From contig JALVVX010000011.1 in assembly GCA_027038555.1 (NCBI GenBank), forward strand, positions 1 to 61,332: 61,332 nt of DNA. The letters run 5' to 3'. The first letter of the stretch is position 1, and each line of letters begins with the position of its first letter. A program made the position numbers and the translations under genes. The DNA is from Nautiliaceae bacterium (GTDB lineage: Bacteria; Campylobacterota; Campylobacteria; Campylobacterales; Nautiliaceae). Below, in pieces: positions 1 through 8,773 of the stretch. The notes beneath the pieces are model-generated. The model was not told the DNA's origin. It saw only the letters and a program-made list of their open reading frames with translations, and ran no database searches.

Positions 1-420
1 GCTGAATATAATCTAAACCTTATCAAAAAACTTTTGAAAAAAAATAAACAACATAAACAAAACAATTCAAAAAAAGAAAACAAAAAAAATAAAAAACATA
101 AACAAAACCAAAACAATAACCAAAACACTTCCAAAAGCAATAAAAATTCAAATAAAAAAAACAAAAACAACAACAAAAATAAAAAACAAAACAATCAAAA
201 AAAAGAAAACAAAAAATTTTCTAAAAATTCAAAAAATAAAAAGCAAAAATCAAAAACATCCAAAGTAAATACAAAACCGGGATTCAACAAACAAACACTT
301 AAAAATTTCAAAGCAATAAAAGAATCAAATACAACGGATATAAGAAAAAGGTATTATATGAATCAAATAAAAGAGATGAAATTTAACACGTTATTATTAC
401 CGTTAAGGAGCCAAGAATGA
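1..420 (+). CDS. C-terminal end of a Bat-cluster TPR protein (5' truncated by window edge)
   Basis: The frame is open from base 1, so the gene begins outside the window; the TTG at 34 is not a convincing start. The first residues (AEYNLNLIKKLLKK) look like the last helix of a tetratricopeptide unit as found in BatB/BatC proteins. After it comes a tail of about 100 residues made almost only of Asn, Lys, Gln and Ser, probably disordered. The stop overlaps the batD start (ATGA at 417-420), so the two are translationally coupled. BatB/BatC proteins act with BatD at the cell envelope, possibly in stress tolerance. The family call rests on a few residues plus the neighbour, so it is moderate. Confidence 0.6.
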   Translation, partial: AEYNLNLIKKLLKKNKQHKQNNSKKENKKNKKHKQNQNNNQNTSKSNKNSNKKNKNNNKNKKQNNQKKENKKFSKNSKNKKQKSKTSKVNTKPGFNKQTLKNFKAIKESNTTDIRKRYYMNQIKEMKFNTLLLPLRSQE

Positions 421-1832
421 GATTTTTATTACTGTTTTTACCTTTTGTTTTATTTGCATCGGGTGTAAACATAAGCGTAAACAAAAAAGTTTTAAACACA
501 GGTGAAGAGCTTGTAGTAACAATAAGCGCAGAAGGTGAAAATATCAAATTTCCTAATATTCAGGAAATTGACGGAAATACGATTGTAGGAACTTCCACAT
601 CCGACAATATAAGCATTATCAACGGTAAAATGAAAGAAACAATTACAAAATCATATATTCTTTATCCTCAAAAAAGTCTTAAAATACCTTCATTTAGCGT
701 AATTATAGACGGTAAAACATACAAAACAAAACCGCTTGATATAAAAGTGACCGCACCAAAACAGACAAAAGGAGCATACGAACTTGATATCAATATATCC
801 AAAAAACAACTTTATCTTGGAGAAAATGCCGTATTAACCTTAAAATTTATAAAAAAAGCCGATGCTCAGTCGATTCAAATTCAAAGACCATATATTAGAA
901 ATTTTCTAATCAAAGAAATAGGCTCGAAAGATTTAAAAAAAGATAATGAAGAAATTGTTATTTATAAATTTTTATTAATTCCTCAAAAAAGCGGACAATA
1001 TAATATAGGTCCTTTTTTGGCACAGGTTGGAAAACTTGTAAAAACAGCTACTGATGATTTTATGGGACTTCAAATTGCAAGTATGAAATACCAAAACGTT
1101 TATTCAAACAAACTTAAAGTAAATGTGGAGCCGATTCCATCGGGCACAGTATACGGAGATTTTAATATTAGCATTAAAAGCAAACAAAAAATAGACGCAA
1201 ATGAACCAAACAAAATAAAACTTACAATCTCGGGTTGCGGTGATTTTTATTCAATTGAGCCTTTTACATTAAATATTAAAAATGCAACAGTATATCAGGG
1301 AAAACCAAAACTAAACCTACACATAACAAACAATAAATTATGTGGAAGTTTTACGCAGGTTTTTACAGTAATTGCAAACAGAAACTATAAAATCCCATCT
1401 TTCAAATTAAAAACTTTTGACGGTAAAATAAAAACTATCTTTTCACCGGAAATAGACGTACAAATAAAAAATGCTCCTGCCACAATAAAAACCGATACAA
1501 AAAATCTTTTCACAAATCCTATGCCAAAAGAGCCAAACAGACATATAAATCTTGCTTATTTTTTACTTATAGCACTTATTTCTTTAATTATCGGCATCAT
1601 TGTAGGTATTGTGATTGTAAAATTGTACGCCAAAATAAAAAATTCAGAAATTACTAAAATTAAAAAAGCCGATGAAAAAGAGCTTTTAAATATTTTAAAA
1701 AAATACGAAGAAAATGATAAAATAAAAGAAATTATGCAAAAAATAGAAGAAAACATATATAAAAACTCTCAAAACAAAATTGATAAAAAAGAGATTATTA
1801 AAATTATCAAAAATTTAAGGATGGGAAAATGA
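417..1832 (+). CDS. batD: BatD family membrane protein
   Basis: A 471-residue protein with a signal peptide (residues 1-16), a long beta-rich periplasmic part with the GxYxLxIxxxKxxLYLGE-type repeats of BatD, one membrane segment near residues 378-402 and a charged cytoplasmic tail. BatD (oxygen tolerance family) belongs to the BatA-BatE complex of the envelope, whose molecular role is still poorly defined. It overlaps the preceding TPR gene by four bases and the following HAD gene by four bases, so it is mid-operon. Length and domain order fit the family; the symbol follows the family name, not a tested function. Confidence 0.85.
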   Translation: MRFLLLFLPFVLFASGVNISVNKKVLNTGEELVVTISAEGENIKFPNIQEIDGNTIVGTSTSDNISIINGKMKETITKSYILYPQKSLKIPSFSVIIDGKTYKTKPLDIKVTAPKQTKGAYELDINISKKQLYLGENAVLTLKFIKKADAQSIQIQRPYIRNFLIKEIGSKDLKKDNEEIVIYKFLLIPQKSGQYNIGPFLAQVGKLVKTATDDFMGLQIASMKYQNVYSNKLKVNVEPIPSGTVYGDFNISIKSKQKIDANEPNKIKLTISGCGDFYSIEPFTLNIKNATVYQGKPKLNLHITNNKLCGSFTQVFTVIANRNYKIPSFKLKTFDGKIKTIFSPEIDVQIKNAPATIKTDTKNLFTNPMPKEPNRHINLAYFLLIALISLIIGIIVGIVIVKLYAKIKNSEITKIKKADEKELLNILKKYEENDKIKEIMQKIEENIYKNSQNKIDKKEIIKIIKNLRMGK

Positions 1833-2578
1833 TAAAAGGAATTTTACTTGATATCGGCGGAGTTTTATATGAAGGTGAAAATGTAATACCGGGAGCTGTT
1901 GAAGCATTAAAAGTTTTAAGAAAAAAATACAAAGTAAGGTTTTTATCAAACACATCAAGAATTCCTCCAAAAGCCTTATATGAAAAACTTAAAAACATGG
2001 GCTTTGATATTGAAGAAAATGAAATTTTCACAGCCCTAAAAGCCGCAAAATTATTTTTACAAAATGAAACAGCAAATGCCTATGTAGTAGCAACAGATGA
2101 TGCAAAAGAATATTTTAATGACTTGGAAGGTGAGATAAAATACGTACTTGTATGCGATGCATATAAGAATTTCACATATGACAACCTAAATATGGCGTTC
2201 AGACATCTTGAAAATGGAGCCGGATTTATTGCTACAAACAAAAACAGATACTTTAAAGACACGGACGGATTAAGCCTTGATGCGGGAGGATTTGTAAAAT
2301 GTCTTGAATTTGCAAGCGAAAAAGAAGCTAAAATTTTAGGAAAACCAAACTGCGAGTTTTTTTCACTTGCAATAAATGATATGGGGCTTAATAAAAATGA
2401 AGTTATAATGGTGGGCGATGATATTACAAGTGATATAATGGGTGCAAAAGCCTGTTTTTTAAAAACTGTTTTGGTAAAAACCGGGAAATTTAAAGAAAAT
2501 GACTTATTAAAAGCCAATCCTGATTTTCTTATAAATTCAATAGCTGATTTACCGAAACTTTTGGATAATTTGTCCTAA
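1829..2578 (+). CDS. HAD-IIA family hydrolase (LHPP/NagD-like)
   Basis: A 249-residue haloacid dehalogenase-type phosphatase. Motif I is LLDIGGVLY: the nucleophile Asp8 is present, but the usual second Asp (DxD) is Gly, as in the LHPP-like branch where it is Ser. Motif II is FLSNTSR, and motif IV (MVGDDITSDIMGA) holds the magnesium-binding acidic pair near residue 196. The C2-type cap between motifs II and III assigns it to HAD-IIA. The substrate cannot be told; relatives act on phosphohistidine, phospholysine, pyrophosphate or sugar phosphates. It overlaps batD by four bases and converges on the PLP-enzyme gene. Confidence 0.8.
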   Translation: MIKGILLDIGGVLYEGENVIPGAVEALKVLRKKYKVRFLSNTSRIPPKALYEKLKNMGFDIEENEIFTALKAAKLFLQNETANAYVVATDDAKEYFNDLEGEIKYVLVCDAYKNFTYDNLNMAFRHLENGAGFIATNKNRYFKDTDGLSLDAGGFVKCLEFASEKEAKILGKPNCEFFSLAINDMGLNKNEVIMVGDDITSDIMGAKACFLKTVLVKTGKFKENDLLKANPDFLINSIADLPKLLDNLS

Positions 2579-2644
2579 ATTTATATAAGAGAGATAAAAA
2601 TTTAAGTTTTTTTTAAGAAATTAAGATATAATATTAAGACCGTT

Positions 2645-3496
2645 TTAAAAAATCCCTTTTCCCCCGAATTTATACAGGTATCTTTTAATCATTGTTTCAT
2701 TCCCTTTAATTCCGCCTTGATGTATATATAAAATATTCTTAAATCCATAATACAAAAGCGTATCCCACCCTATCGGGTCATATAATAAATCAAACTCAAT
2801 TCCGGAATTTTTTAGTTCTTTCCACAAATCAAAAAGCTCTTTGTAAAGTTTGCCGAAATGATATTTTTTCCTTGGATTTAATATTGTAGGTATTTTCCCG
2901 CCGCCTAACCACTCAAACTGTTTTTTTAGATACCTTCCATCCCCAACACACGGCACAGTCAATACTTCCACTTCAAGATGTTTTGCCAAAAAATATGCTG
3001 TTGTTCCGGTTCCGCTTGGAAGAAAAACTTTTAAATTGTTTTTGTTACAATATTCGTTTATTTCATAAGCTAAAACTTTTACACCTTGCTCTGATTCTTT
3101 TACCCTACCGCCCTCTTCTATTATAAGCGTATTTTCATCTTCTAAATTCAAAATATAATCTCTAAGCTCTTCACCTTTTAAATCTATTTCAATTATTTTA
3201 GCTCCGTTTAACAAAGCACTTTTATAATTACCTGAGGGGTTTTCTTTTAAATGTTTTGGGATATGATTTGTAAAATAAATAAATTCTTTGTTTTTTATTT
3301 TAGCAAGAAGAGACAGAGAATACATAGCGTTTGACTGGTTCGAACCAAATGAGATTATTCTTTTTTCTTTAAAATCATTCTTTAAAAAATGATAAAATTT
3401 TCTTGCTTTATTACCTTCAAAAGGCCTGAGTAAATCGTCTCTTTTAATATGATAAAAATTATTTTTAAAGAAAAAGGGGGTAATCGGGCTTTTTAT
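2645..3496 (-). CDS. PLP-dependent ACC deaminase/D-cysteine desulfhydrase family protein with non-canonical start
   Basis: From the first ATG (3325) the protein has 226 residues, but that form lacks the PLP lysine. The frame stays open upstream to 3496 and reads FYHIKRDDLLRPFEGNKARK, then FGSNQSNA, the N-terminal landmarks of the ACC deaminase/D-cysteine desulfhydrase family, including the catalytic Lys in GNKARK. No ATG, GTG or TTG exists in this 57-codon extension. The only codon placed like a start is ATA at 3496-3494, seven bases after an AAGGG and overlapping the fba stop as ATAA. About 283 residues results, normal for the family. It may use ATA, be translated by re-initiation after fba, or be a start-loss pseudogene. 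Confidence 0.65.
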   Translation of the reverse strand: MKSPITPFFFKNNFYHIKRDDLLRPFEGNKARKFYHFLKNDFKEKRIISFGSNQSNAMYSLSLLAKIKNKEFIYFTNHIPKHLKENPSGNYKSALLNGAKIIEIDLKGEELRDYILNLEDENTLIIEEGGRVKESEQGVKVLAYEINEYCNKNNLKVFLPSGTGTTAYFLAKHLEVEVLTVPCVGDGRYLKKQFEWLGGGKIPTILNPRKKYHFGKLYKELFDLWKELKNSGIEFDLLYDPIGWDTLLYYGFKNILYIHQGGIKGNETMIKRYLYKFGGKGIF

Positions 3497-3506
3497 TTAA
3501 TAGCCC
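3486..3506 (-). promoter_or_regulatory. Hairpin over fba stop and downstream ribosome-binding site
   Basis: On the minus strand GGGCT pairs with AGCCC around an 11-base loop. The left arm contains the GGG of the putative AAGGG ribosome-binding site of the PLP-enzyme gene, and the loop holds the fba stop and the ATA codon. Such a fold would hide the site unless ribosomes finishing fba open it, consistent with translational coupling. A run of T follows about ten bases later, so it might alternatively act as a weak terminator. Confidence 0.4.
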
Positions 3507-4563
3507 TTAAATCTTTATAAGCCTGAATAACTCTGTTTTTCATAGAAACTTCGCCTTCTCTTAGCCATTTTCTCGGGTCGTAATATTTTTTATTCGGCTT
3601 ATCTTCACCCTCAGGGTTACCGATTTGGCTTTGAAGATAATCGTGATATTTTTCAATATATCCTTTAACACCGCTCCAAAACGCCCATTGTGTATCAGTA
3701 TCGATATTCATTTTTACAACACCGTAATCAATTGCTTCGTGGATTTTGCTAAGTTCGCTACCGCTTCCTCCATGAAATACGAATCTTATTGGCTTTTCTT
3801 CACTGAGTCCAAATTTTTCCCTTACATATTCCTGAGAATTTTTCAAAATTATAGGTTCAAGTTTAACATGTCCAGGTTTATAAACACCGTGAACATTACC
3901 AAAACTTGCAGCAATTGTGAATAAATCACTAACTTCTCTTAATTCTTTATAAGCATATGCAACATCTTCTGGTTGAGTGTAGAGTTTTGAATTATCAATT
4001 CCCGTGTTATCAACACCGTCTTCTTCACCGCCTGTTACACCGAGTTCTATTTCAAGCATTATATCAAGAGGAGCAAGTTTTTTAAGATATTCTTTACATG
4101 TCTGAACATTCTCTTCAAGTGGTTCTTCACTTAAATCCAGCATATGCGAGCTAAAAAGAGGTCTTCCGTATTTTTCGTAATGTTTTGCGTTTGCTTCAAT
4201 AAGCCCATCAATCCAAGGCAGAAGTTTTCTTGCCGCGTGGTCTGTGTGAAGTATCACAGGTACTCCATAAGCCTCAGCCAATGTATGGATATGTTTTGCT
4301 CCTGCAATAGCACCTAAAATCGCCGCTTTTTGTCCTTCATTATCAAGACCTTTTCCAGCCCAGAAATGAGCACCACCATTACTAAACTGAATAATAATCG
4401 GAAGATTTGCATCTCTTGCCGCTTCCATTACTGCATTTGCAGAATTTGTCCCAACAATATTGATAGCAGGAAGAGCAAAACCGTGCTCTTTTGCAAAATC
4501 CATAACTTTTGCCGCTTCACTTCCCGTTAAAACCCCCGGTTTCACCAAATCCATAATCCCCAT
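3493..4563 (-). CDS. fba: Class II fructose-bisphosphate aldolase
   Basis: A 356-residue class II aldolase (FbaA type), interconverting fructose 1,6-bisphosphate and the two triose phosphates in the cytosol. Visible hallmarks are the zinc-binding HTDHAARK stretch near residue 105, the GVTGGEEDG segment carrying catalytic and metal-binding acids, and the HGGSGS phosphate-binding loop. Length matches the E. coli enzyme. In an autotroph it would mainly serve gluconeogenesis. It follows the peptidyl-prolyl isomerase gene by ten bases and its stop overlaps the probable start of the PLP-enzyme gene. Confidence 0.96.
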   Translation of the reverse strand: MGIMDLVKPGVLTGSEAAKVMDFAKEHGFALPAINIVGTNSANAVMEAARDANLPIIIQFSNGGAHFWAGKGLDNEGQKAAILGAIAGAKHIHTLAEAYGVPVILHTDHAARKLLPWIDGLIEANAKHYEKYGRPLFSSHMLDLSEEPLEENVQTCKEYLKKLAPLDIMLEIELGVTGGEEDGVDNTGIDNSKLYTQPEDVAYAYKELREVSDLFTIAASFGNVHGVYKPGHVKLEPIILKNSQEYVREKFGLSEEKPIRFVFHGGSGSELSKIHEAIDYGVVKMNIDTDTQWAFWSGVKGYIEKYHDYLQSQIGNPEGEDKPNKKYYDPRKWLREGEVSMKNRVIQAYKDLRAIK

Positions 4564-4573
4564 TCATCCCTCC

Positions 4574-5446
4574 TTAATTTTTAGGAATAGTATATTTTAC
4601 TTTATATGAATTTTTTAATTTTTCAAGTTCATTTTTTAGTTTTAGTTGTTTTAAATACGCAATTATTTGAGGTTTTACTTTTTCATATGGCATATAATTA
4701 TTTGTCTGTTTACCTTCTACCAAAATAATATGCCATCCAAATCTTGTATGTACCGGTTTTAGAGTAATTTGTCCTGGTTTTAACTCCTGTGCCGCTTTTG
4801 CAAATTCAGGAACCATTTGTTTAGGGTTAAACCATCCAAGTTCTCCACCATTTACTTTGCTTGGTCCTATTGAATATTTTTTTGCAAGTTCAGCAAATTT
4901 TTCTTCTAATGCTTTTCCTTTAAGACCTTTTAATTCATTAATTAATTTTTGGGCTTCTTTTTCATCTTTTACGAGTATATGTCTTGCTTTGATTTTCGGA
5001 GTGGTTTTAAAATATATGTCTTTGTTTTTCTCATAAAACGCTTTTGCTTCTTTATCGCTTATTTTAATGGAATCAAGTCTGTTTTTAATCCACATATTAA
5101 CGGCAAGTTTCATTTCAGCCGCTTTAAACTGAGGAGTATTTTCGATTGATTTTGCTTTTTTATTATAAAGTTCAAGCGTTTGAACATAATCGCTTACAAA
5201 TTTTTTGATATGTTGAGCTGGAAGTTCTTGAACTCTTATTCTTTTATCTCCGGTAATTCCTTGAAGATAATAATTTAGCTCTTTTACAGTAATTTTTTTA
5301 CCATCAACTTCCGCTAAAACAGTATTATCTTTAAGACCTTTTAAAGGTTTTCCAACCATTCCGCTTCCCATTCCCATACCTTGCATTCCCGGGAATGCAA
5401 AAAGTGCCGCTGCTGTTACCATACTTCCTAAAATTATTTTTTTCAT
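4574..5446 (-). CDS. Periplasmic peptidyl-prolyl cis-trans isomerase (PpiC/parvulin, PEB4-like)
   Basis: A 290-residue exported chaperone-isomerase. The first ~20 residues form a signal peptide, followed by a Met/Gly-rich stretch (GMQGMGMGSGM) and a SurA-like N-terminal helical region. The parvulin domain lies near residues 150-250, with ARHILVKDEKEA, FAELAKKYSIGPS, GGELGWF and the closing FGWHIILVE. Campylobacter PEB4 (Cbf2), which helps fold outer-membrane proteins, has the same design. It is preceded by yebC and followed by fba; in Campylobacter peb4 also precedes the aldolase gene, which supports orthology. Confidence 0.9.
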   Translation of the reverse strand: MKKIILGSMVTAAALFAFPGMQGMGMGSGMVGKPLKGLKDNTVLAEVDGKKITVKELNYYLQGITGDKRIRVQELPAQHIKKFVSDYVQTLELYNKKAKSIENTPQFKAAEMKLAVNMWIKNRLDSIKISDKEAKAFYEKNKDIYFKTTPKIKARHILVKDEKEAQKLINELKGLKGKALEEKFAELAKKYSIGPSKVNGGELGWFNPKQMVPEFAKAAQELKPGQITLKPVHTRFGWHIILVEGKQTNNYMPYEKVKPQIIAYLKQLKLKNELEKLKNSYKVKYTIPKN

Positions 5447-5468
5447 ATTAATCCTTTTTTTTATTTTT

Positions 5469-6185
5469 TTATGCCATATTGTGTATTACGTTTTGTACGT
5501 CGTCGATATCTTCTAAAACTTCAATAAGTCTTTCGACTTTTTCAGCCGTTTCATCATCAACATCGCTTTCGTTTGTAGCCACAAGCTGAACGTTACTTTC
5601 AAGTATTTCAATACCTTCGATTCCGTTAACAGCTTCTAAAACCGCATTGAAATCTTCCGGTGCCGTTTCAATTACCAAAACTTCATCCATCTCTTTAATA
5701 TCTTCGGCTCCGGCTTCGATTGCTTTTTCTTCGACTTCTTCATCTTTATCGCTTCTTGCAACTACAATTATACCTTTTTTTTCAAACATCCACGCAACGC
5801 TTCCGCTTGTGCCTAGATTCCCGCCAGCTTTTTTAAAAGCATGTCTTATTTCGGCTACGGTTCTGTTTTTATTATCTGTCAGGCATTCTACCATAACCGC
5901 AACACCACCTGGACCATATCCTTCATAAACCACTTCTTCCAAAACCACGCCGTCAAGATTACCGGTAGCTTTGTCAATCGCCCTTTGAATATTTTGCTGA
6001 GGCATTGAATCGGCTTTTGCCCTCTCAATTGCAAGTCTTAAAGCCGCATTTGTATCAGGATTACCACCACCTTGTCTTGCGGCAGTCATTATTGCCCTTA
6101 CGTGTTTTGTAAAGATTTTTGATTTTTTAGCATCTTCTTTGGCTTTGATATGTTTCACCTTAGACCATTTATTATGACCAGCCAT
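5469..6185 (-). CDS. yebC: YebC/PmpR family regulator/translation factor
   Basis: A 238-residue YebC-family protein. The N-terminus [18 protein letters not shown] is the family signature, followed by [17 protein letters not shown] and the [11 protein letters not shown] segment. Members have been described as DNA-binding regulators and, for some, as ribosome-associated factors helping at difficult proline stretches; sequence alone does not decide which. It is the first gene of the run yebC-isomerase-fba-PLP enzyme and diverges from nth across a 59-base promoter region. Confidence 0.95.
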   Translation of the reverse strand: MAGHNKWSKVKHIKAKEDAKKSKIFTKHVRAIMTAARQGGGNPDTNAALRLAIERAKADSMPQQNIQRAIDKATGNLDGVVLEEVVYEGYGPGGVAVMVECLTDNKNRTVAEIRHAFKKAGGNLGTSGSVAWMFEKKGIIVVARSDKDEEVEEKAIEAGAEDIKEMDEVLVIETAPEDFNAVLEAVNGIEGIEILESNVQLVATNESDVDDETAEKVERLIEVLEDIDDVQNVIHNMA

Positions 6186-6244
6186 ATCTCTCCTTTTGTA
6201 AAATATTTGTTATTATACAATAAAAAAATATATAAAGGATTAAA
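6186..6244. promoter_or_regulatory. Divergent yebC/nth promoter region
   Basis: The 59 bases between two divergent genes contain TTATTATACAATAA, which gives a -10-like TATAAT on the minus strand (for yebC) and a TATACAAT on the plus strand (for nth). An AGGAG precedes yebC and AAAGG precedes nth. No clear -35 can be named. Confidence 0.45.
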
Positions 6245-6889
6245 ATGGTACTAAGAATCAAAGAAGAGCTTGAAGAGATTAAAAAAAGGTTTTTAGAACA
6301 TTACAAAGGAAGTAAAACAGAGCTTAATTACAATAACGATTATGAACTTTTAATTGCAATTATTCTCTCAGCCCAGTGTACTGACAAAAGAGTAAATATA
6401 ATAACGCCTGAACTTTTCAAAAAATACCCAGATATAAAGTCACTTGCAAATGCGGATATTGAAGAAGTCAAAGAGATTATAAAATCGTGTTCTTTTTTTA
6501 ATAATAAAGCAAAAAATATAATAGAAATGGCCAAAAAAGTTCTTAATGAACATAACGGCAAAATACCAAGAGAGCATTCAAAACTTATAAAACTCCCGGG
6601 TGTTGGGAACAAAACAGCAAATGTGTTTTTGATAGAACTTGAAGGGGCAAACAGAATGGCTGTGGATACACATGTATTTAGGGTAAGCCACAGACTTGGA
6701 ATAACAGATGCAAAAACTGTCGAAGAGACGGAAAAAGATTTGGTTGAAGCCTTTGAAACGGATTTAAACGAACTTCATCAGGGATTTGTACTTTTTGGAA
6801 GATATATATGCACCGCTAAAAATCCTAAATGCGAAAAATGTTTTGTACCTGATTTTTGTGTAAGCAAAGAAAATTTTAAACCAAGATAA
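6245..6889 (+). CDS. nth: Endonuclease III
   Basis: A 214-residue base-excision repair DNA glycosylase/AP lyase acting on oxidised pyrimidines. It has the helix-hairpin-helix LPGVGNKTA with the catalytic lysine, VDTHVFRV with the catalytic aspartate, and a C-terminal iron-sulfur loop with the Cys-x6-Cys-x2-Cys-x5-Cys spacing (CTAKNPKCEKCFVPDFC). Length is typical. It is a lone plus-strand gene between two minus-strand runs, and its stop directly abuts the convergent methyltransferase gene. Confidence 0.96.
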   Translation: MVLRIKEELEEIKKRFLEHYKGSKTELNYNNDYELLIAIILSAQCTDKRVNIITPELFKKYPDIKSLANADIEEVKEIIKSCSFFNNKAKNIIEMAKKVLNEHNGKIPREHSKLIKLPGVGNKTANVFLIELEGANRMAVDTHVFRVSHRLGITDAKTVEETEKDLVEAFETDLNELHQGFVLFGRYICTAKNPKCEKCFVPDFCVSKENFKPR

Positions 6890-7567
6890 TTACTTCTCAA
6901 ATACCAAAATAAGCTTCTCGGCTTCACTGCTTCCGTATAAAGATATCGGAATTATCTCTTTTAGTTTCATATTTGTTGATTTTTCTATTATTTCGACCGG
7001 ATGATAATACTGAATAATTCTGTTTTGTTTTTTTGTATAACACTCTTCGTCTTTTTTTTCAAACAGAGTAATTTCGGTAATTAAATTATTATCTTCAAAT
7101 TCACTGTAAAGAACTGAAAATTTATCTTCAATTTCGGCTTTTAATGTACCGATTGCCAAATCTTCCATAGCATATAAAGTATTTATATCAAAAATAAAAT
7201 ATTTATTTATAATATTTTCAACACACGAAAAGAAGGTTTTAAGTTCGCTTTCATTTAAGTAATTCACCACATCAAATACTGCCACAGCCGCATCAAATTT
7301 TTCATTTAAATCACAGATATTTACAGTTTTACAATTACAGCCTTTTTTAATAGCTTTTTGAACTTGGGCTTTACTTAAATCAACCCCTTTTATCTTAAAT
7401 CCCTTATCTTTTGCCAAAAGACAAAAATCTCCTCCCCCACATCCAATATCGAGAACGCTTTTTACATTTAAATCTTTAAGAACAGTTATAAAATGTCCCC
7501 AAAGTATATGTGCCGCTTCCTTATCTAAAAAAAGTTCTTCAACCTCAGCATACAAATCAAGTGCCAT
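6890..7567 (-). CDS. Class I SAM-dependent methyltransferase
   Basis: A 225-residue Rossmann-fold methyltransferase. VLDIGCGGGDF (near residue 40) is the SAM-binding glycine-rich loop, GVDLSKAQV the acidic motif II, and FDAAVAVFDVVNYL motif IV. The C-terminal half contains the beta-strand region typical of small-molecule methyltransferases. The substrate cannot be inferred. It overlaps the end of hisG by 11 bases and is the last gene of the ten-gene minus-strand run starting at rpoD. Confidence 0.85.
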   Translation of the reverse strand: MALDLYAEVEELFLDKEAAHILWGHFITVLKDLNVKSVLDIGCGGGDFCLLAKDKGFKIKGVDLSKAQVQKAIKKGCNCKTVNICDLNEKFDAAVAVFDVVNYLNESELKTFFSCVENIINKYFIFDINTLYAMEDLAIGTLKAEIEDKFSVLYSEFEDNNLITEITLFEKKDEECYTKKQNRIIQYYHPVEIIEKSTNMKLKEIIPISLYGSSEAEKLILVFEK

Positions 7568-8168
7568 GAACCTGTCCTATTTTTTCTATTATTTCAAGAA
7601 TTTGTTTCTTTTTTACAGAAAAGGAATTTTTGTTTGCTATCAGTCTTGCTGATGAGTGCATAATAACTTCTTTTTCTTCAAGACCGTTTTCTTTTAGAGT
7701 ATTTCCTGTTTCTACAATGTCAACTATAACATCGCTAAGCCCCACAAGAGGTGCAAGCTCGATTGAGCCGTTTAGTTTGATGACCTCAACGGGAATTCCT
7801 TTTTTGTTAAAATAATTTTTTGCAATGTTTTGAAGTTTACTTGCCACTTTTATTTGAGTTTTATTTTTATAGCTCTCATCGCCTTTTATCCCTGCCACGC
7901 TTACCCTGCATTTGCCAAGTCCCAAATCCATTAGCTCCAAAACATCTGAATTAAGCTCCGTTATCACATCATATCCCACTACCCCTATATCCGCCGCCTG
8001 CTTTTGTACATATGTGGCGACATCCCAGTTTCTTACATTTAAAAAAGTAAAACCGGCTTTTTTAAGTATCAGCTTTCTGTTTTCAAACTCAAAATCTTCA
8101 TCAAAAATTTTTTTAAATATCGCTAAAACATCTTCGGCAATTCTGCCCTTTGGAAGAGCTATTGTCAT
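7557..8168 (-). CDS. hisG: ATP phosphoribosyltransferase, short form
   Basis: A 203-residue HisG catalysing the first step of histidine synthesis (ATP + PRPP to phosphoribosyl-ATP). It starts with MTIALPKGRI, has the DIGVVGYD segment, and the PRPP-binding loop is IVDIVETGNTLKENGL. The C-terminal regulatory ACT-like domain of long HisG is absent, so activity should need HisZ as partner; no hisZ lies in this window. It overlaps coaX by four bases and the methyltransferase gene by 11. Confidence 0.95.
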   Translation of the reverse strand: MTIALPKGRIAEDVLAIFKKIFDEDFEFENRKLILKKAGFTFLNVRNWDVATYVQKQAADIGVVGYDVITELNSDVLELMDLGLGKCRVSVAGIKGDESYKNKTQIKVASKLQNIAKNYFNKKGIPVEVIKLNGSIELAPLVGLSDVIVDIVETGNTLKENGLEEKEVIMHSSARLIANKNSFSVKKKQILEIIEKIGQVHGT

Positions 8169-8773
8169 AATTTTTCCTTTATAGTTTTTATCATTCCTCT
8201 AAATACCAAATCTTTTATATAAACACCGCCTATAAATTCACTCAAAAACTCACCGTCTCCGCCAGTAAAAAAATATGGACCTTCAAAATTTTTTACCGTG
8301 TTTATAATAAGCCCGACACTTCCATATATAAGTGCTTCATTTGTATTTTTAGGCAAAGTATTCAAATCAAATTTTTTATATTCAACTTTTAAAACTTCTG
8401 AAATTTTAACAAAAGCCTCCTTAAAAGCAAAAAGACCGGGTGCAATAATACCGCCTTGATGTATTCCATCTTTCATAATATCAATTGTTACAGCACTTCC
8501 GGCATCAATCACAACACCGTTTTGAACACTCACACATGCCATAATCCTGTCAATTCCGAGATTTTTATAATCGCTTTTAAATTCCACATAATCTTTAAGA
8601 TTAACGGCATTAGGATTTAATTTTAAAAACTCTTTTTCTTTATTTTTATTTACACTTATATAATAAACTTTTTTATCGAATTTTTGAGGATTTTTTATAT
8701 TAAATATATCTCCGTTTTTATATATATGAATGTTTGTGTTTCCAATATCCGCAAGTATCAAAGAACTCTCCAT
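8165..8773 (-). CDS. coaX: Type III pantothenate kinase
   Basis: A 202-residue CoaX, phosphorylating pantothenate as the first step to coenzyme A. Landmarks of the ASKHA-fold family are LADIGNTNIHIY at the N-terminus (nucleotide loop), LGIDRIMACV, VIDAGSAVTID and GGIIAPGLFAF, and FFTGGDGEFL near the C-terminus. It is shorter than most CoaX (about 250 residues), as usual in Campylobacterota. It overlaps the upstream small gene by 16 bases and hisG by four. Confidence 0.92.
   Translation of the reverse strand: MESSLILADIGNTNIHIYKNGDIFNIKNPQKFDKKVYYISVNKNKEKEFLKLNPNAVNLKDYVEFKSDYKNLGIDRIMACVSVQNGVVIDAGSAVTIDIMKDGIHQGGIIAPGLFAFKEAFVKISEVLKVEYKKFDLNTLPKNTNEALIYGSVGLIINTVKNFEGPYFFTGGDGEFLSEFIGGVYIKDLVFRGMIKTIKEKL

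Noticed and set aside
2579-2644. Terminator between the HAD and PLP-enzyme genes
   Set aside because: Only A/T tracts; no hairpin with useful pairing could be found.
3337-3346. GGTTCGAACC, resembling a tRNA T-arm
   Set aside because: It lies in the coding sequence of the PLP enzyme (FGSNQSNA) and there is no cloverleaf around it.
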